Assembly (NCBI RefSeq): GCF_001644565.1
Contig: NZ_CP011387.1
Location: 2,154,501-2,218,500 of the forward strand
Length of the DNA: 64,000 bases
From: Deinococcus puniceus
Lineage (GTDB): Bacteria; Deinococcota; Deinococci; Deinococcales; Deinococcaceae
Reading direction: 5' to 3'
Positions 7,327 through 16,209 of this stretch are shown one piece after another. Each line of letters begins with the position of its first letter. Positions within the stretch are counted from its first letter, which is position 1. Under the pieces are notes generated by a model. The model was not told the origin of the DNA, ran no database searches, and saw only the letters and a list, made by a program, of their open reading frames with translations. The translations under genes were made by a program, and so were the position numbers.

Positions 7327-9912
7327 TTGGCCTTACACTCGGTTAAAGGCCTGCCGGGACAAGACAAGAATGGAGCAGGCCTAGGTTGGGAGGGCAAATT
7401 GAAGGAAAGTCGCCATACACCGCACGCGCCAGCCGGGGCGTCTGCTGTTGTGGCGACTTCAACTTCAGCCCGCGCGACTTCGGCGCACCCAGTCCCGCCC
7501 GGTGAGGTCAAGCTGTGCCTGCATCCCGACGGGCAGTTGTCGGTTGAGTCGGCGGCCCCCGACAAGGTGCGGGCGGCGCTGGCCTGGCTGCCCTGTATCC
7601 GCGAGCGCCACCTGACGGCGGCCCGGCTGACTGGCCACGCCCGGCTGTCCGGTGCGGCCCCGGCGGGTGTGAGGTGGCCGGGTCAGCACCGCCGCGCGGC
7701 CACCGCCGATCTGTGTTTCAGCAGCCCCATTCGGCAGCCATACGGCCAGCACTCGTCCGTTCACGAGCCGTCCGGAGCAGGTGGGCTGGGCAGTGCCGGA
7801 GTCTCTGTGAACGCAGCCCCGGACAACGCAGTCTCTGTCAACAAAAACGGCCCCGCAGACAAGCGCCACGCCCGCCCACAGCCCGTGTACCTGACGCTGC
7901 GCTGGCCCTCCGCCCGTGCTGCAACACCGCCCCAGACTTCGGCAGCGTCTCCGGTGGCGACTCCTGCCCCTATGCTGGGCTGGCTGGCCCTGCCTTTTGC
8001 GGAGGCCTTGGCGGCAGTGGTGGCGTTCTGGCAGGCGCAGGGGATCGGAGCGCAACTCCACCTCAGCGACGGCGTGACCCTACACACGGCGCAGAACGCG
8101 GCTTACGAGGCTGCACCCCACGGCTCCGGGGCTCAGCAGTCCTCCGAATTGATCTATGCCCCAGACGGCACGCCGGTAGGCTGTCTGTCGGTGCAGAGAC
8201 CTTACGCCGCGCCCGGAACACAGCCCGCTGCCTCATCAGCCGCCTCATCAGAGGAGTCAGGAGAGCAGGCACAGGTGGCGGCCCTGCCCGTGCTGACGTT
8301 GCTGGCCGCCCAAGCCCGCGCCCACTGTCAGGCCGAGCGGCGGGAGCGGGCCGCCCACCTCGGCAGCGTGCTGCACCGCGACCTGCTGGCCCTCGCCACC
8401 CACGACGCTCCCCCCGAGGCCCCCCTGCATTCGGCCATGCGCCTCGTGGGAGCCAGAGGCGCGGCGCTCATCACGGTGCAGCGGCCAGAGCCGGGGGCGA
8501 CACCCCAGACTCAGCGGCCAGCACAGGCATTTTGCCCGGTACGCTTGGGCACCCTCAGTCCGGCCAACCCAGACCCTGTGATCGGGAGCGCGTTGGTGCG
8601 GCGGCTGGCGGCGGGACACGATCCCACACCGTTCGTGCTGGCATTCGGGCGACAGGCGGCGCGTCAGGCCACGCTCGTTGTGCCGCTGCGGGCGGCGGGG
8701 CCTCTGGCTGGGGCGTGGGTGTTCCAGTGTCCGTACTGGCCTTCTCACCCCAATCCGGCGGCTTGGGCGGCGCTGCTGGAAGCCGCCCAGCATCCCGCGC
8801 ACCTGCAGAGCCTGCTGGGCGACCTGCCCGGCTCGGAGTCGGATGGACACCTGAGCGCCCTGAGCCTGCTGCGGAGTCTGGGGGAAACCGACATTCCGTA
8901 TACGCTGGCCGAACGTGGGCTGACCCACCTGACGGGCCGCACCGGGGCGCAGTCGGGCACCTACCTGACGGTGCAGACCACACGGGGCGCGGAGGGCGGC
9001 GCGGCAGACCTGACCTCTATCGTGCAGGTGGGCCAAGAACAACTGACCGTGCCGCAGAGCATGCTGCGCAGCGTCGCCAGCGGCGGCGAACAACTGCTGC
9101 TGAGTGCCCCGCACCCGATGTTGCCCCTTCCGCTGACCAGCGCCCTGCTGACGCCCATTTTTTCCTCGGGGCGCACGACCGGCGTACTGGCGCTGCTGGA
9201 CACGCGGGAGGGAGCCAGCCCTGCCCCCGAAACCCCCGGCTTGCTGGCGCTCCTCGCGCAGCGGGTGGGCAGCGCCGCCGAGCGGTATGTGGCGCTGCGA
9301 ACCCTAGCCCATACCCGCGAACAGGCCTTCCGGGTGCTGGGCACGGTGCTGGAGTACCGCAGTTACGAAACCAAAGGCCACACAGACCGCGTGACCGAAC
9401 TGGCCCTGAAACTCGGCCTGTATCTGGATCTGGATTTTACCCAACTGACGCACCTACGCTGGGGCGCGTACCTGCACGACCTCGGCAAAATTGCCATTCC
9501 GGACGCGGTGCTGCTGAAAACTGGCCCGCTGACGACGCGGGAGCGCGAGCTGATGCACCAGCACGTCACGATTGGCGAACAGATGCTGAGAGAACAGGAA
9601 TTCGTGCCGCCCGAAGTGCTGAGCGTGGTGCGCCACCACCACGAGCGCTGGGATGGGCAGGGCTACCCCGACGGCCTGACACAACACGAAATTCCCATGC
9701 TGGCGCGGCTGTTTGCCGTGGTTGACGTGTACGACGCCCTGACCAGCGAGCGCCCCTATAAGGAATCGTGGACTCAGCACGACGCCCTGTTCGAGATGCG
9801 CCGTATGGCAGGCACGCACCTCGACCCCAACATTCTGGAACAATTTGAAGGTGTGCTGCGGAGTCTGGACGACGGCAATGCCCGTGCAGGTTCGGCGGGA
9901 ATAGGGCTGTAA
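7327..9912 (+). CDS. GAF/HD-GYP domain protein, probable c-di-GMP phosphodiesterase
   Basis: 861 residues from a TTG at 7327; the true start may be a later TTG or GTG, since residues 1-200 are low-complexity and have no clear ribosome-binding site. The C-terminal third is a full HD-GYP domain: HTDRV near 685, HDLGKIAIPD near 717, the HH pair and ERWDGQGYPDGL near 770, and DVYDALTSERPY. All metal-binding residues are present, which predicts hydrolysis of cyclic di-GMP. A GAF-like domain occupies about residues 525-650, and another GAF-like segment is possible near 320-490. There is no transmembrane segment, so it is probably a cytoplasmic sensor. It is monocistronic and opposite prmA. Confidence 0.88.
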   Translation: MALHSVKGLPGQDKNGAGLGWEGKLKESRHTPHAPAGASAVVATSTSARATSAHPVPPGEVKLCLHPDGQLSVESAAPDKVRAALAWLPCIRERHLTAARLTGHARLSGAAPAGVRWPGQHRRAATADLCFSSPIRQPYGQHSSVHEPSGAGGLGSAGVSVNAAPDNAVSVNKNGPADKRHARPQPVYLTLRWPSARAATPPQTSAASPVATPAPMLGWLALPFAEALAAVVAFWQAQGIGAQLHLSDGVTLHTAQNAAYEAAPHGSGAQQSSELIYAPDGTPVGCLSVQRPYAAPGTQPAASSAASSEESGEQAQVAALPVLTLLAAQARAHCQAERRERAAHLGSVLHRDLLALATHDAPPEAPLHSAMRLVGARGAALITVQRPEPGATPQTQRPAQAFCPVRLGTLSPANPDPVIGSALVRRLAAGHDPTPFVLAFGRQAARQATLVVPLRAAGPLAGAWVFQCPYWPSHPNPAAWAALLEAAQHPAHLQSLLGDLPGSESDGHLSALSLLRSLGETDIPYTLAERGLTHLTGRTGAQSGTYLTVQTTRGAEGGAADLTSIVQVGQEQLTVPQSMLRSVASGGEQLLLSAPHPMLPLPLTSALLTPIFSSGRTTGVLALLDTREGASPAPETPGLLALLAQRVGSAAERYVALRTLAHTREQAFRVLGTVLEYRSYETKGHTDRVTELALKLGLYLDLDFTQLTHLRWGAYLHDLGKIAIPDAVLLKTGPLTTRERELMHQHVTIGEQMLREQEFVPPEVLSVVRHHHERWDGQGYPDGLTQHEIPMLARLFAVVDVYDALTSERPYKESWTQHDALFEMRRMAGTHLDPNILEQFEGVLRSLDDGNARAGSAGIGL

Positions 9913-10124
9913 CACAGAGCTGTAACAAAGACTCAGAACCGCCACGACAGCTTGTGAAGGGGGCGGCAGACCCCCAAAGCGCGAAGTCCGAAGCTAGGAC
10001 GCGTCTCGCCTTCACGGCTTCTCCGATGCGGTCAGCACTGCCAAACACCGCCCGGAACATTGCGCCTGCTGCGATCAACGGCTCTGGGCTGCACAGGCAC
10101 GCCCCGCCCACGCCGACCCGTCCG

Positions 10125-10130
10125 TATACT
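10125..10130 (+). promoter_or_regulatory. -10 element TATACT for leaderless proC
   Basis: TATACT lies 7 nt before the proC ATG and no Shine-Dalgarno is present, so transcription should begin at or next to the start codon. No good -35 is seen. The same arrangement precedes several other genes in this window. Confidence 0.6.
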
Positions 10131-10137
10131 GCGCCCC

Positions 10138-10929
10138 ATGAAGCTTGCCATCGTCGGCGTCGGCAAATTGGGCCTCGCCCTGCTCGAAGGTGTGACCGCC
10201 CAGCGCGTCATCGCCCCATCCGATATCGGCCTGCTCGATGTCAATACGGCCCGTGTTCAGGAGATTGCCGCCCGCACCGGAGCGCGGGTCATCAAGCGGG
10301 CCGACCTGGCCCATGCAGGGCGCGTGCTGGTCAGCCTGCAACCCCGTGTGTTCCCCGAAGTGACCGAGTGGCTGGCGCAGGAAAACACCGGCTACATCAG
10401 CACAATGGCGGGCGTAAGTACGGCCACGCTGGTGCGGCGACTGGGCACCAAGCGTGTGGTGCGCGTGATGCCCAATCTGGCCGCCACGATTGGCCGCAGC
10501 CAGACCGCCATCACGGGGCCGCGTGAAGCTCAGGACGCCGGAGATTTGGCCTTTGCCATGACCCTATTCGGCGCGGTGGGCGACGTGTACGATTTGCCCG
10601 AACACCTGTTCAACGCCTTTACGGGCATGAGCGCCAGCGGCCCCGCCTACGCCGCTGTAGTGGCCGAAGCCCTTGCAGACGGCGGCGTCAGAATGGGCCT
10701 GCCCCGCCCCCTCGCCAACGAACTGGCCGCCAAATTGTTGGTGGCCGCCGGAGAACTGCTGCAGCAGCGGGCGCATCCCGGCATGCTGAAAGATGAAGTG
10801 GCCAGTCCCGGCGGAACAACCATTGCCGGACTGGAAGCGCTGGAAGAGTCGGGCGTGCGCGGCGGCCTGATGAAAGCTGTGATTGCCGCCACCCGCCGCA
10901 GCATCGAGCTGGGGCGCGATCAGGAGTAG
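10138..10929 (+). CDS. proC: Pyrroline-5-carboxylate reductase
   Basis: Last step of proline synthesis: NAD(P)H reduction of pyrroline-5-carboxylate. It has 263 residues from the ATG at 10138, the start chosen because the Rossmann strand [12 protein letters not shown] begins there and a -10 hexamer lies just upstream. The C-terminal dimer domain shows the family signature: [14 protein letters not shown], the helix with [14 protein letters not shown] and the substrate loop [13 protein letters not shown]. The gene is monocistronic. The 225 bp upstream shows no gene. Confidence 0.96.
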   Translation: MKLAIVGVGKLGLALLEGVTAQRVIAPSDIGLLDVNTARVQEIAARTGARVIKRADLAHAGRVLVSLQPRVFPEVTEWLAQENTGYISTMAGVSTATLVRRLGTKRVVRVMPNLAATIGRSQTAITGPREAQDAGDLAFAMTLFGAVGDVYDLPEHLFNAFTGMSASGPAYAAVVAEALADGGVRMGLPRPLANELAAKLLVAAGELLQQRAHPGMLKDEVASPGGTTIAGLEALEESGVRGGLMKAVIAATRRSIELGRDQE

Positions 10930-11051
10930 GGGAGGTGTGGGTTGTGGGAAGGCAGAGAAATCTGGCTCCTACACCTTTCCCGCACCTGCACCCCACCACC
11001 CACATCCCGCAGTCAGACCCGTGTGAGGCCGGATGCCCTAGCGTGGGCCGG

Positions 11052-11618
11052 ATGCGTGTCGCCGCCTGCCTGAGTTCTTTGCTGCTGTTGACCTGTGCCC
11101 CCGGTGCAGGCGCGGCCCCCCCCAACGGGTACTATCCCCAGAAAGCGGGCCTGCGCTGGACTTATACCAGTGGCGAAACGCAGGAAATCGGCCCGCCCGC
11201 CGTGTTTCGGGGCGTGCGTGTGGTTCCGGTGGCCCACCAGTACGGCAGCACCGTGTATACCCAAGACCTGATGGAATACCGCGCTGACGGCAGCGTGTGG
11301 CTGCGCGGCGTGAACGCGGGCGGGCGCGTGAACTGGTACACGCCGCCCCTGAACGTGTACCCACCCGGCCCGCTGACGCCTGGGCAAACGTGGAGCAGCA
11401 GCAGCGGCACCCCCGGGAGCGCCACACTGAAATCGGTCAGCCGGGTCATGGGCGTAGAGCCGGTGCGAATCGGCACAACGTCCTACAACGCCCTGCTGAT
11501 CCGCACCGTGCTGACCAGCAGCGGCACACAGAGCACCCAGTTGACCTATTTTGTGCCGACAGTAGGCGTGGTGCGCTACCAGACCGCCGACGGCAGCCAG
11601 ATCGATCTGGTGAAGTAA
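11052..11618 (+). CDS. Exported protein of unknown function
   Basis: 188 residues from the ATG at 11052. The N-terminus is a signal peptide (MRV followed by a Leu-rich core and an Ala/Gly cleavage region near residue 21). The mature protein is rich in beta-forming and aromatic residues (GLRWTYTSGE, GRVNWYTPPL, TQLTYFVPTVGVVRYQTADG), resembling small periplasmic or surface beta-barrel-like domains, but no family is recognised. A -10-like TAGCGT lies 7 nt upstream of the ATG with no ribosome-binding site, favouring this start over the ATG at 10935. It could be lipid-anchored, but the cysteine context is a poor lipobox. Confidence 0.7.
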   Translation: MRVAACLSSLLLLTCAPGAGAAPPNGYYPQKAGLRWTYTSGETQEIGPPAVFRGVRVVPVAHQYGSTVYTQDLMEYRADGSVWLRGVNAGGRVNWYTPPLNVYPPGPLTPGQTWSSSSGTPGSATLKSVSRVMGVEPVRIGTTSYNALLIRTVLTSSGTQSTQLTYFVPTVGVVRYQTADGSQIDLVK

Positions 11619-11975
11619 AGGCTTCTGCAAGTAGGGCGGCAGCGGCAGCGCTGTTGCTTCATTCTTCATCTTCGGTACGTGAACAGGCGCGGGACGGCTC
11701 GCAGCGCATCTTCTGCTTCAGCTCCCGGCCTCAGCGGGTGGGCAGTCCTGTGCCAGTCAGGTAAAACTCAGCTTGCCAGCACACCGCAACGACTTCCGGG
11801 CGGGGCCGGAATCAGGGTCAGCGTGGGCAAGTTCTCCGCTCATTAAGATACTGCGTCAGATGAGTTTGCGCTGTGATCTGTTCGCCTGACAAGCGTATGA
11901 CCCGGCGTATACAGTGAACTCCCGGCAAGACCGTACAACCTACCGCCCCTGCCGGGACACAGGAGAGTGAAAGCC
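11619..11975. other. 357-bp intergenic region ahead of hpf
   Basis: No supported gene. The downstream part carries a sigma70-like promoter at 11886-11913, and hpf follows after a leader of about 55 nt with an AGGAG ribosome-binding site. The first 200 bp show only weak GC-rich inverted repeats. Confidence 0.6.
11886..11913 (+). promoter_or_regulatory. Promoter of hpf
   Basis: -35 CTGACA at 11886-11891 and -10 TATACA at 11908-11913, spaced 16 bp. It is well placed for hpf, whose ribosome-binding site lies about 50 bp downstream. Confidence 0.6.
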
Positions 11976-12539
11976 GTGCACATCTACAAGCTTGCTGGCC
12001 GAAACGTTGAAGTCACCGACGCGATGCGCGATTACGTCGAGGACAAACTCACGCGACTTGATCGCTACAGCGACCAGATCACCGATGCACGCGTGACACT
12101 GACGGTCAGAGAAGTACGGGATTCAGGACGGCGCAACCGCGTTGAAGTGCAGCTGAACGTGCCCAACGGCATCATTCGGGCCGAAGAACACCACGCCGAC
12201 ATGTACGCCGCCATAGACAAGGCCAGCGACGTGCTGGAGCGTCAGCTTCGCAAATTCAAGACCCGTTTCCTGAAGCACCGCACCGAACCCATTCCTGCCC
12301 CCGAACCCGGCCTGGCCGAAGCGGATGTGGCCGCAGGCCTGGACGACGTGAGCGAATTCCGGCCCGAAATCGTGCGCCAGAAAAAATTCGACATGCGCCC
12401 CATGAGCGCCGAGGACGCGGTGGCTCAGATGGAAGCCCTCGGACACGATTTCTACGTGTTCAAGAACATGACTTCCGACACCTGCAACGTGGTGTACCGC
12501 CGCCACGACGGACATTTCGGCCTGATCGAACCCAGCTAA
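11976..12539 (+). CDS. hpf: Ribosome hibernation promoting factor, long form
   Basis: Dimerises 70S ribosomes into inactive 100S particles in stationary phase. It has 187 residues in the long-HPF architecture. The N-terminal S30AE domain (about 1-105) starts HIYKLAGRNVEVTDAMRDYVEDKL. A variable acidic linker follows, then a C-terminal dimerisation domain containing IVRQKKFDMRPMS, AVAQMEALGHDFYVFKN and VVYRRHDGHFGLIEP. The GTG at 11976 is preferred because AGGAG at 11961-11965 lies 10 nt upstream; an in-frame GTG at 11967 sits too close to it. A 14-bp stem follows the stop. Confidence 0.95.
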   Translation: MHIYKLAGRNVEVTDAMRDYVEDKLTRLDRYSDQITDARVTLTVREVRDSGRRNRVEVQLNVPNGIIRAEEHHADMYAAIDKASDVLERQLRKFKTRFLKHRTEPIPAPEPGLAEADVAAGLDDVSEFRPEIVRQKKFDMRPMSAEDAVAQMEALGHDFYVFKNMTSDTCNVVYRRHDGHFGLIEPS

Positions 12540-12555
12540 AGTAAGTTGTACTGAG

Positions 12556-12591
12556 GCGGGGGCCAGAACTCAACATTGTTCTGGCCCCCGC
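12556..12591 (+). terminator. Terminator hairpin after hpf
   Basis: Perfect 14-bp GC-rich stem (12556-12569 with 12578-12591) and an 8-nt loop, 16 bp after the hpf stop. It lacks a T tract. Confidence 0.65.
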
Positions 12592-12810
12592 TCCGTAGTG
12601 GGTGTAGTCCAGATGATTAAGCTTTGGCCAGCGCGTCAGATGCTGAGAATCAGGCTTCTTCACTGCTGGCCTCCCTCTCCTTCCAGAAATTTCGTACTGG
12701 GCAAGGTCGGCACAAGGCAAAGGCAGAACCGAACGCATGCCCTCCTTTCTTGCTGATCCGCGACAAAGGACAGCGCAGATTCGCGGCGGGAATGCTACGC
12801 TGTGGCGTTT

Positions 12811-14013
12811 ATGATCGCGCATGTGATCAATCCGGGGTCGAGCAGCGTGAAATTGGCGTGTGCAAGGGTTGAACCTAGCCTAAATTCTGCGTTGCCGGGG
12901 CAATTGCGGGTCGAACTGGAGCGGGCCGAACTGCCGCTTTCTGGCCCGCCGAGTACTGAACAACTGGCCGACCTGAATGCCCAGATTCGCACCCTGACCG
13001 CCGACTGGCCCGCACCCGACGCGGTGGTGGGGCGCGGCGGCCTGATCGGGCGCGTGCCTGCCGGAACCTACCGAGTCACGCCGGAGTTGGCCGACTACGC
13101 GCTGCAAGGTGAGGGCGCGTCCGAGCCTGCCAATTTTGGAGGGCCGCTGGCCCTGGCATTGGCCGAGGTGTGGGGCGTTCCGGCGTATATCGTTGACCCG
13201 CAGAGTGTGGATGAACTGTTGCCCGAAGCCCGCGCGACAGGCGTGCAGGGCGTCACGCGGGCCACGCGCTTTCATACCCTGAATGCCCGCGTGGTGGCCC
13301 GCCGCGCCGCGCACGAAGTCGGCAAACGGCTGGGCGACGCCAGAGTTGTGGTGGCCCACTTGGGCGCGACCACCAGCGTCACGGCTTTTGATGGAGGCCG
13401 CGCCATAGACACGACGGGCACTGGCCCCGATGGCGGCCCGATGGGAGCCATGCAGGGCGGCCCACTGCCCACCCGTGCCCTGCTGAAGTTGGCCCGCGAA
13501 CATGGCGAGGCCGCAGCCCTGCGCCTCTTGGCCGGAGAAGGCGGCTTCCGCGCGCTGACCGGAACGGCCAACCTGAAGGACTTGGAAGCCCGCGAACTGA
13601 GTGACGCGGGCGTGCAGGCCGCCACCGCCGCCTTTGTGCAGCAGGCGTGTAAGGCGATTGGCGAGCAGTGCGCCGCGCTGCCGGGCCGCCCCCACGCTAT
13701 TGCCCTTACAGGCGGTATTGCCCGCTGGGACGCCCTTGTAGACCGGATAGAACGGCGCGTGGCGTGGATCGCCCCCGTAATCGTGGTGCCCGGAGAACTG
13801 GAACTGGAAGCTTTGGCCGAAGGCGTGGGCCGGGTGCTGCTGGGGCTGGAGCAGGTGCGCCAGTGGCCGCACGCCGCACCTCCGGTTGGCCCAGCACCGA
13901 TCGACGCAGCTCTGGTGAATCCCGCCCTCATTGATCCAGTGGCGACCCCGGCTGCCGCAAGTTCGGTCACCACCTCTCCTCCACTGCCCACCCCCAACAG
14001 CGAGAACAGCTAG
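12811..14013 (+). CDS. Butyrate/acetate kinase family protein
   Basis: Acyl-phosphate kinase of the ASKHA fold. It has 400 residues from the ATG at 12811, which is favoured over the GTG at 12802 by a -10-like TACGCT ending 9 nt upstream. The N-terminal phosphate loop VINPGSSSVKLA, the motif HLGATTSVTAFDGGRAID with GPMG and SGPLPT-like residues, and the late ALTGGIARWD segment match butyrate kinases better than acetate kinases. A Pro/Ala/Ser-rich tail of about 45 residues extends beyond the usual length of about 355. No phosphotransbutyrylase is nearby, so the physiological substrate is not shown by context. The next gene begins 2 nt after the stop. Confidence 0.82.
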   Translation: MIAHVINPGSSSVKLACARVEPSLNSALPGQLRVELERAELPLSGPPSTEQLADLNAQIRTLTADWPAPDAVVGRGGLIGRVPAGTYRVTPELADYALQGEGASEPANFGGPLALALAEVWGVPAYIVDPQSVDELLPEARATGVQGVTRATRFHTLNARVVARRAAHEVGKRLGDARVVVAHLGATTSVTAFDGGRAIDTTGTGPDGGPMGAMQGGPLPTRALLKLAREHGEAAALRLLAGEGGFRALTGTANLKDLEARELSDAGVQAATAAFVQQACKAIGEQCAALPGRPHAIALTGGIARWDALVDRIERRVAWIAPVIVVPGELELEALAEGVGRVLLGLEQVRQWPHAAPPVGPAPIDAALVNPALIDPVATPAAASSVTTSPPLPTPNSENS

Positions 14014-14014
14014 C

Positions 14015-14392
14015 GTGGCCCGCCGCCGACAGGCCGCCCGCGCCGCGCCGGAACCGATTCGGGCCACCAGCATGTGGCGCGTGGATCAGGTGTTCCTAAC
14101 CCGCAAAGGCCAGCGCGTAGAAGTCATCTGTTCGCTGGTGAATGACCGCAGCGGCCTGCGAAACCTGAGCGTGATCGCGCCCACCGAAGACCCGCGCGAA
14201 GCGGTGCGGCATGCGGCCCGGTTTATCGCGGGCAAGGGTAACGTGAGTACGGCAAGGAATGCCCGCGTGCGCTGGACACGCGAACAAAGCACGACGCTGC
14301 AAGACGAACTGGTGCGCGACGAGCAACTGGAAGACGATTTTCAGGATGAATTTGAAGACATGTTGGCGGCAGTGCGCGACCAGATGCGCTGA
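14015..14392 (+). CDS. Conserved-type hypothetical protein, coupled to the kinase gene
   Basis: 125 residues from a GTG at 14015, one base after the kinase stop, so probably co-translated with it. The N-terminus is very basic (ARRRQAARAAPEPIR). It then has a compact alpha/beta segment (VDQVFLTRKGQRVEVICSLV and VIAPTEDPREAVRHAARFI) and an acidic C-terminus (DELVRDEQLEDDFQDEFEDML). It has no membrane segment. Function is not recognised; the charge asymmetry would suit a nucleic-acid or ribosome binder, but this is speculation. Confidence 0.65.
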   Translation: MARRRQAARAAPEPIRATSMWRVDQVFLTRKGQRVEVICSLVNDRSGLRNLSVIAPTEDPREAVRHAARFIAGKGNVSTARNARVRWTREQSTTLQDELVRDEQLEDDFQDEFEDMLAAVRDQMR

Positions 14393-14432
14393 AGCAAAAC
14401 ACAGCGAAGACGGAACACAGCCGAACCACAAC

Positions 14433-14456
14433 AAAAAACCCCACCTTTCGGCGGGG
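14433..14456 (-). terminator. Intrinsic terminator of the initiator tRNA gene
   Basis: Read on the minus strand: a 7-bp GC stem closed by a GAAA tetraloop, followed by six T residues, 20 bp after the tRNA 3' end. It may also act on the plus-strand gene ending at 14392. Confidence 0.8.
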
Positions 14457-14476
14457 AATTTTCGTTCTTACTGCTT

Positions 14477-14553
<77 letters not shown>

Positions 14554-14639
14554 TCAACCTTGGCAACTTCTGGACACAGATAAACCGTGCTTTGGTTGCT
14601 TTTCATCGTGCCGGACGGTGTTTCTTCCGGCGCTTAGGA

Positions 14640-14668
14640 ATAGTAGCGCGGGTTTTGCGAACTGTCAA
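14640..14668 (-). promoter_or_regulatory. Consensus promoter of tRNA-fMet
   Basis: On the minus strand, a perfect -35 TTGACA (14663-14668) and -10 TACTAT (14640-14645) are separated by exactly 17 bp, about 87 bp upstream of the mature tRNA. Confidence 0.88.
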
Positions 14669-14757
14669 CACCCCGTGTACACAGCCCCTTTGCTAAACCT
14701 TGATGTACGGCAGGCAATCCCACCGCTCCACACGGCGCGGGCGGGTAGGCTAGGGCC

Positions 14758-15810
14758 GTGAGCAACGGCGTCGGCGGGAGCAGAGAGCAGGCAGGAACGG
14801 CAGCGATTCAGGAGCGCAAGCTACGGCACATAGAGGCTTGCTTGCGCCCAGACAGCCAATACGCGGGCGTGACCACCGGGCTAGAGCGGGTGGCATGGCC
14901 CTACCGCGCCTTGCCGGGGCTGAATTTGGATGACGTGGAGTTGCAAACGACATTTCTGGGCCGCACCCTAACAGCCCCCGTGTTGATCGGCGCGATGACG
15001 GGCGGTGCGGAGCGGGCCGCGCAGATTAACCGGAATCTGGCGGTGGCGGCGCAGCGCCTCGGCGTGGGCATGATGCTGGGTTCTCAGCGGGTAATGCTGG
15101 AAAACCCGGCGGCAGCGGCCAGTTTTGAGGTACGCGGCGTGGCCCCCGACATCCTGCTGATAGGCAATCTGGGGGCAGCGCAGTTTTTGCCCACCCGCAG
15201 CAGGGGCGCGTATGGCCCCGCCGAGGCTGCCCGCGCTGTGCAAGAAGTGGGGGCCGACGCCCTAGCAATCCACGTGAACCCGTTGCAAGAAGCCCTGCAA
15301 GCGGGCGGCGACACCGACTGGGCAGGCATGGCGGCGCGGCTGACTGAGATTGTTCCGCAATTGGGCTTTCCGGTGGTACTGAAAGAAGTGGGGCACGGGC
15401 TGGACGCTGCTACGTTGCAGGCCGTCAGAGAGGCAGGATTCGCCGCCTTCGACGTGGCGGGCGCGGGCGGCACAAGTTGGGCGCGGGTAGAACAGCTCGT
15501 ACATCATGGCCGGGTCATCACGCCGGATTTGTGCGAACTGGGCATTCCCACCGCGCAGGCCATTCGGGAAGCGAAGCAGGCCGCGCCCCACACGCCCCTG
15601 ATCGCTTCGGGCGGGATTCGCACTGGCCTAGACGCCGCCCGCGCCCTCAGTTTGGGAGCCACTGCCGTAGCCGTCGCCCGCCCGCTGCTGGAGCCTGCGC
15701 TGGACAGTGCCGACGCGGTAGAAGCGTGGCTCAGGCAATTTATCCAAGAATTGCGGGTGGCGTTATTTGTGGCGGGATTTGAGAGTGTGGAGGCGGCGCG
15801 GGGGGAGTGA
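14758..15810 (+). CDS. fni: Isopentenyl-diphosphate delta-isomerase, type 2
   Basis: FMN- and NADPH-dependent interconversion of isopentenyl and dimethylallyl diphosphate for carotenoid and quinone synthesis. It has 350 residues from GTG. A TIM-barrel flavoenzyme with the N-terminal RKLRHIEACL, the FMN-site loop IGAMTGGAERA, MMLGSQR, the substrate loop IHVNPLQEALQ, the KEVGHG strand and the phosphate-binding ASGGIRTGLDAARAL. A -10-like TAGGCT lies 6 nt before the start, with no ribosome-binding site, so it is probably leaderless. It is monocistronic. Confidence 0.95.
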   Translation: MSNGVGGSREQAGTAAIQERKLRHIEACLRPDSQYAGVTTGLERVAWPYRALPGLNLDDVELQTTFLGRTLTAPVLIGAMTGGAERAAQINRNLAVAAQRLGVGMMLGSQRVMLENPAAAASFEVRGVAPDILLIGNLGAAQFLPTRSRGAYGPAEAARAVQEVGADALAIHVNPLQEALQAGGDTDWAGMAARLTEIVPQLGFPVVLKEVGHGLDAATLQAVREAGFAAFDVAGAGGTSWARVEQLVHHGRVITPDLCELGIPTAQAIREAKQAAPHTPLIASGGIRTGLDAARALSLGATAVAVARPLLEPALDSADAVEAWLRQFIQELRVALFVAGFESVEAARGE

Positions 15811-16209
15811 GGGGGGAAGGAGTTGAAGTAGGTTTTTAGTTGGAGGGGGAAAGGCAATCGCTGGCGCTCACTCACCCCCTCTGCTTCGCAGCTCTGCGAG
15901 TCCCAACCTCCCCCCTCAAGGGAGAGGGAGCCAAACCCCCGACACCGCCACCTCAAATCGCCCCCGCCCCATCCATGTGAGGCCGTCGTGCGTGCAACGC
16001 GCGGGCCAATTCCATCTGGGAATGAACTGGCGATTCAGGTTCAGGAGAAGGATTCAGGCGAGTGTGGACGCGACAAGATCAATCCTCCTCAGCGGAGCGT
16101 CACTCCCCATGCCCCCTTTGGGGGTAGGGGGCTGGGGGGTGGGGGAATTCAACGTGGGAGCGAACCAAGCAACTGAGGTTAAATCCGTCTCCCACGCCTA
16201 ACACTCCCC
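15811..16209. other. 399-bp gene-free region with small repeats
   Basis: Between convergent fni and alr. It holds a dispersed repeat at 15853-15931 and a second G/C-tract-rich hairpin region around 16095-16140. No ORF here has acceptable codon use. Confidence 0.55.
15853..15931 (+). repeat. Dispersed repeat family 1, copy at 15.9 kb
   Basis: Starts GCAATCGC, contains GCTCACTCACCCCCTC, then AGCTCTGCGAGTCCC and a CCCTCAAGGG palindrome with GAGAGGGAGC. It matches 36833-36890 on the same strand (which lacks the central CTCTGCGAG block) and about 25998-26082 on the opposite strand. Confidence 0.6.

Noticed and set aside
7674..9725. 683-codon second plus-strand frame over the HD-GYP gene
   Set aside because: Frame-shifted reading of the HD-GYP domain: Arg/Pro/Gly-rich and without any motif.
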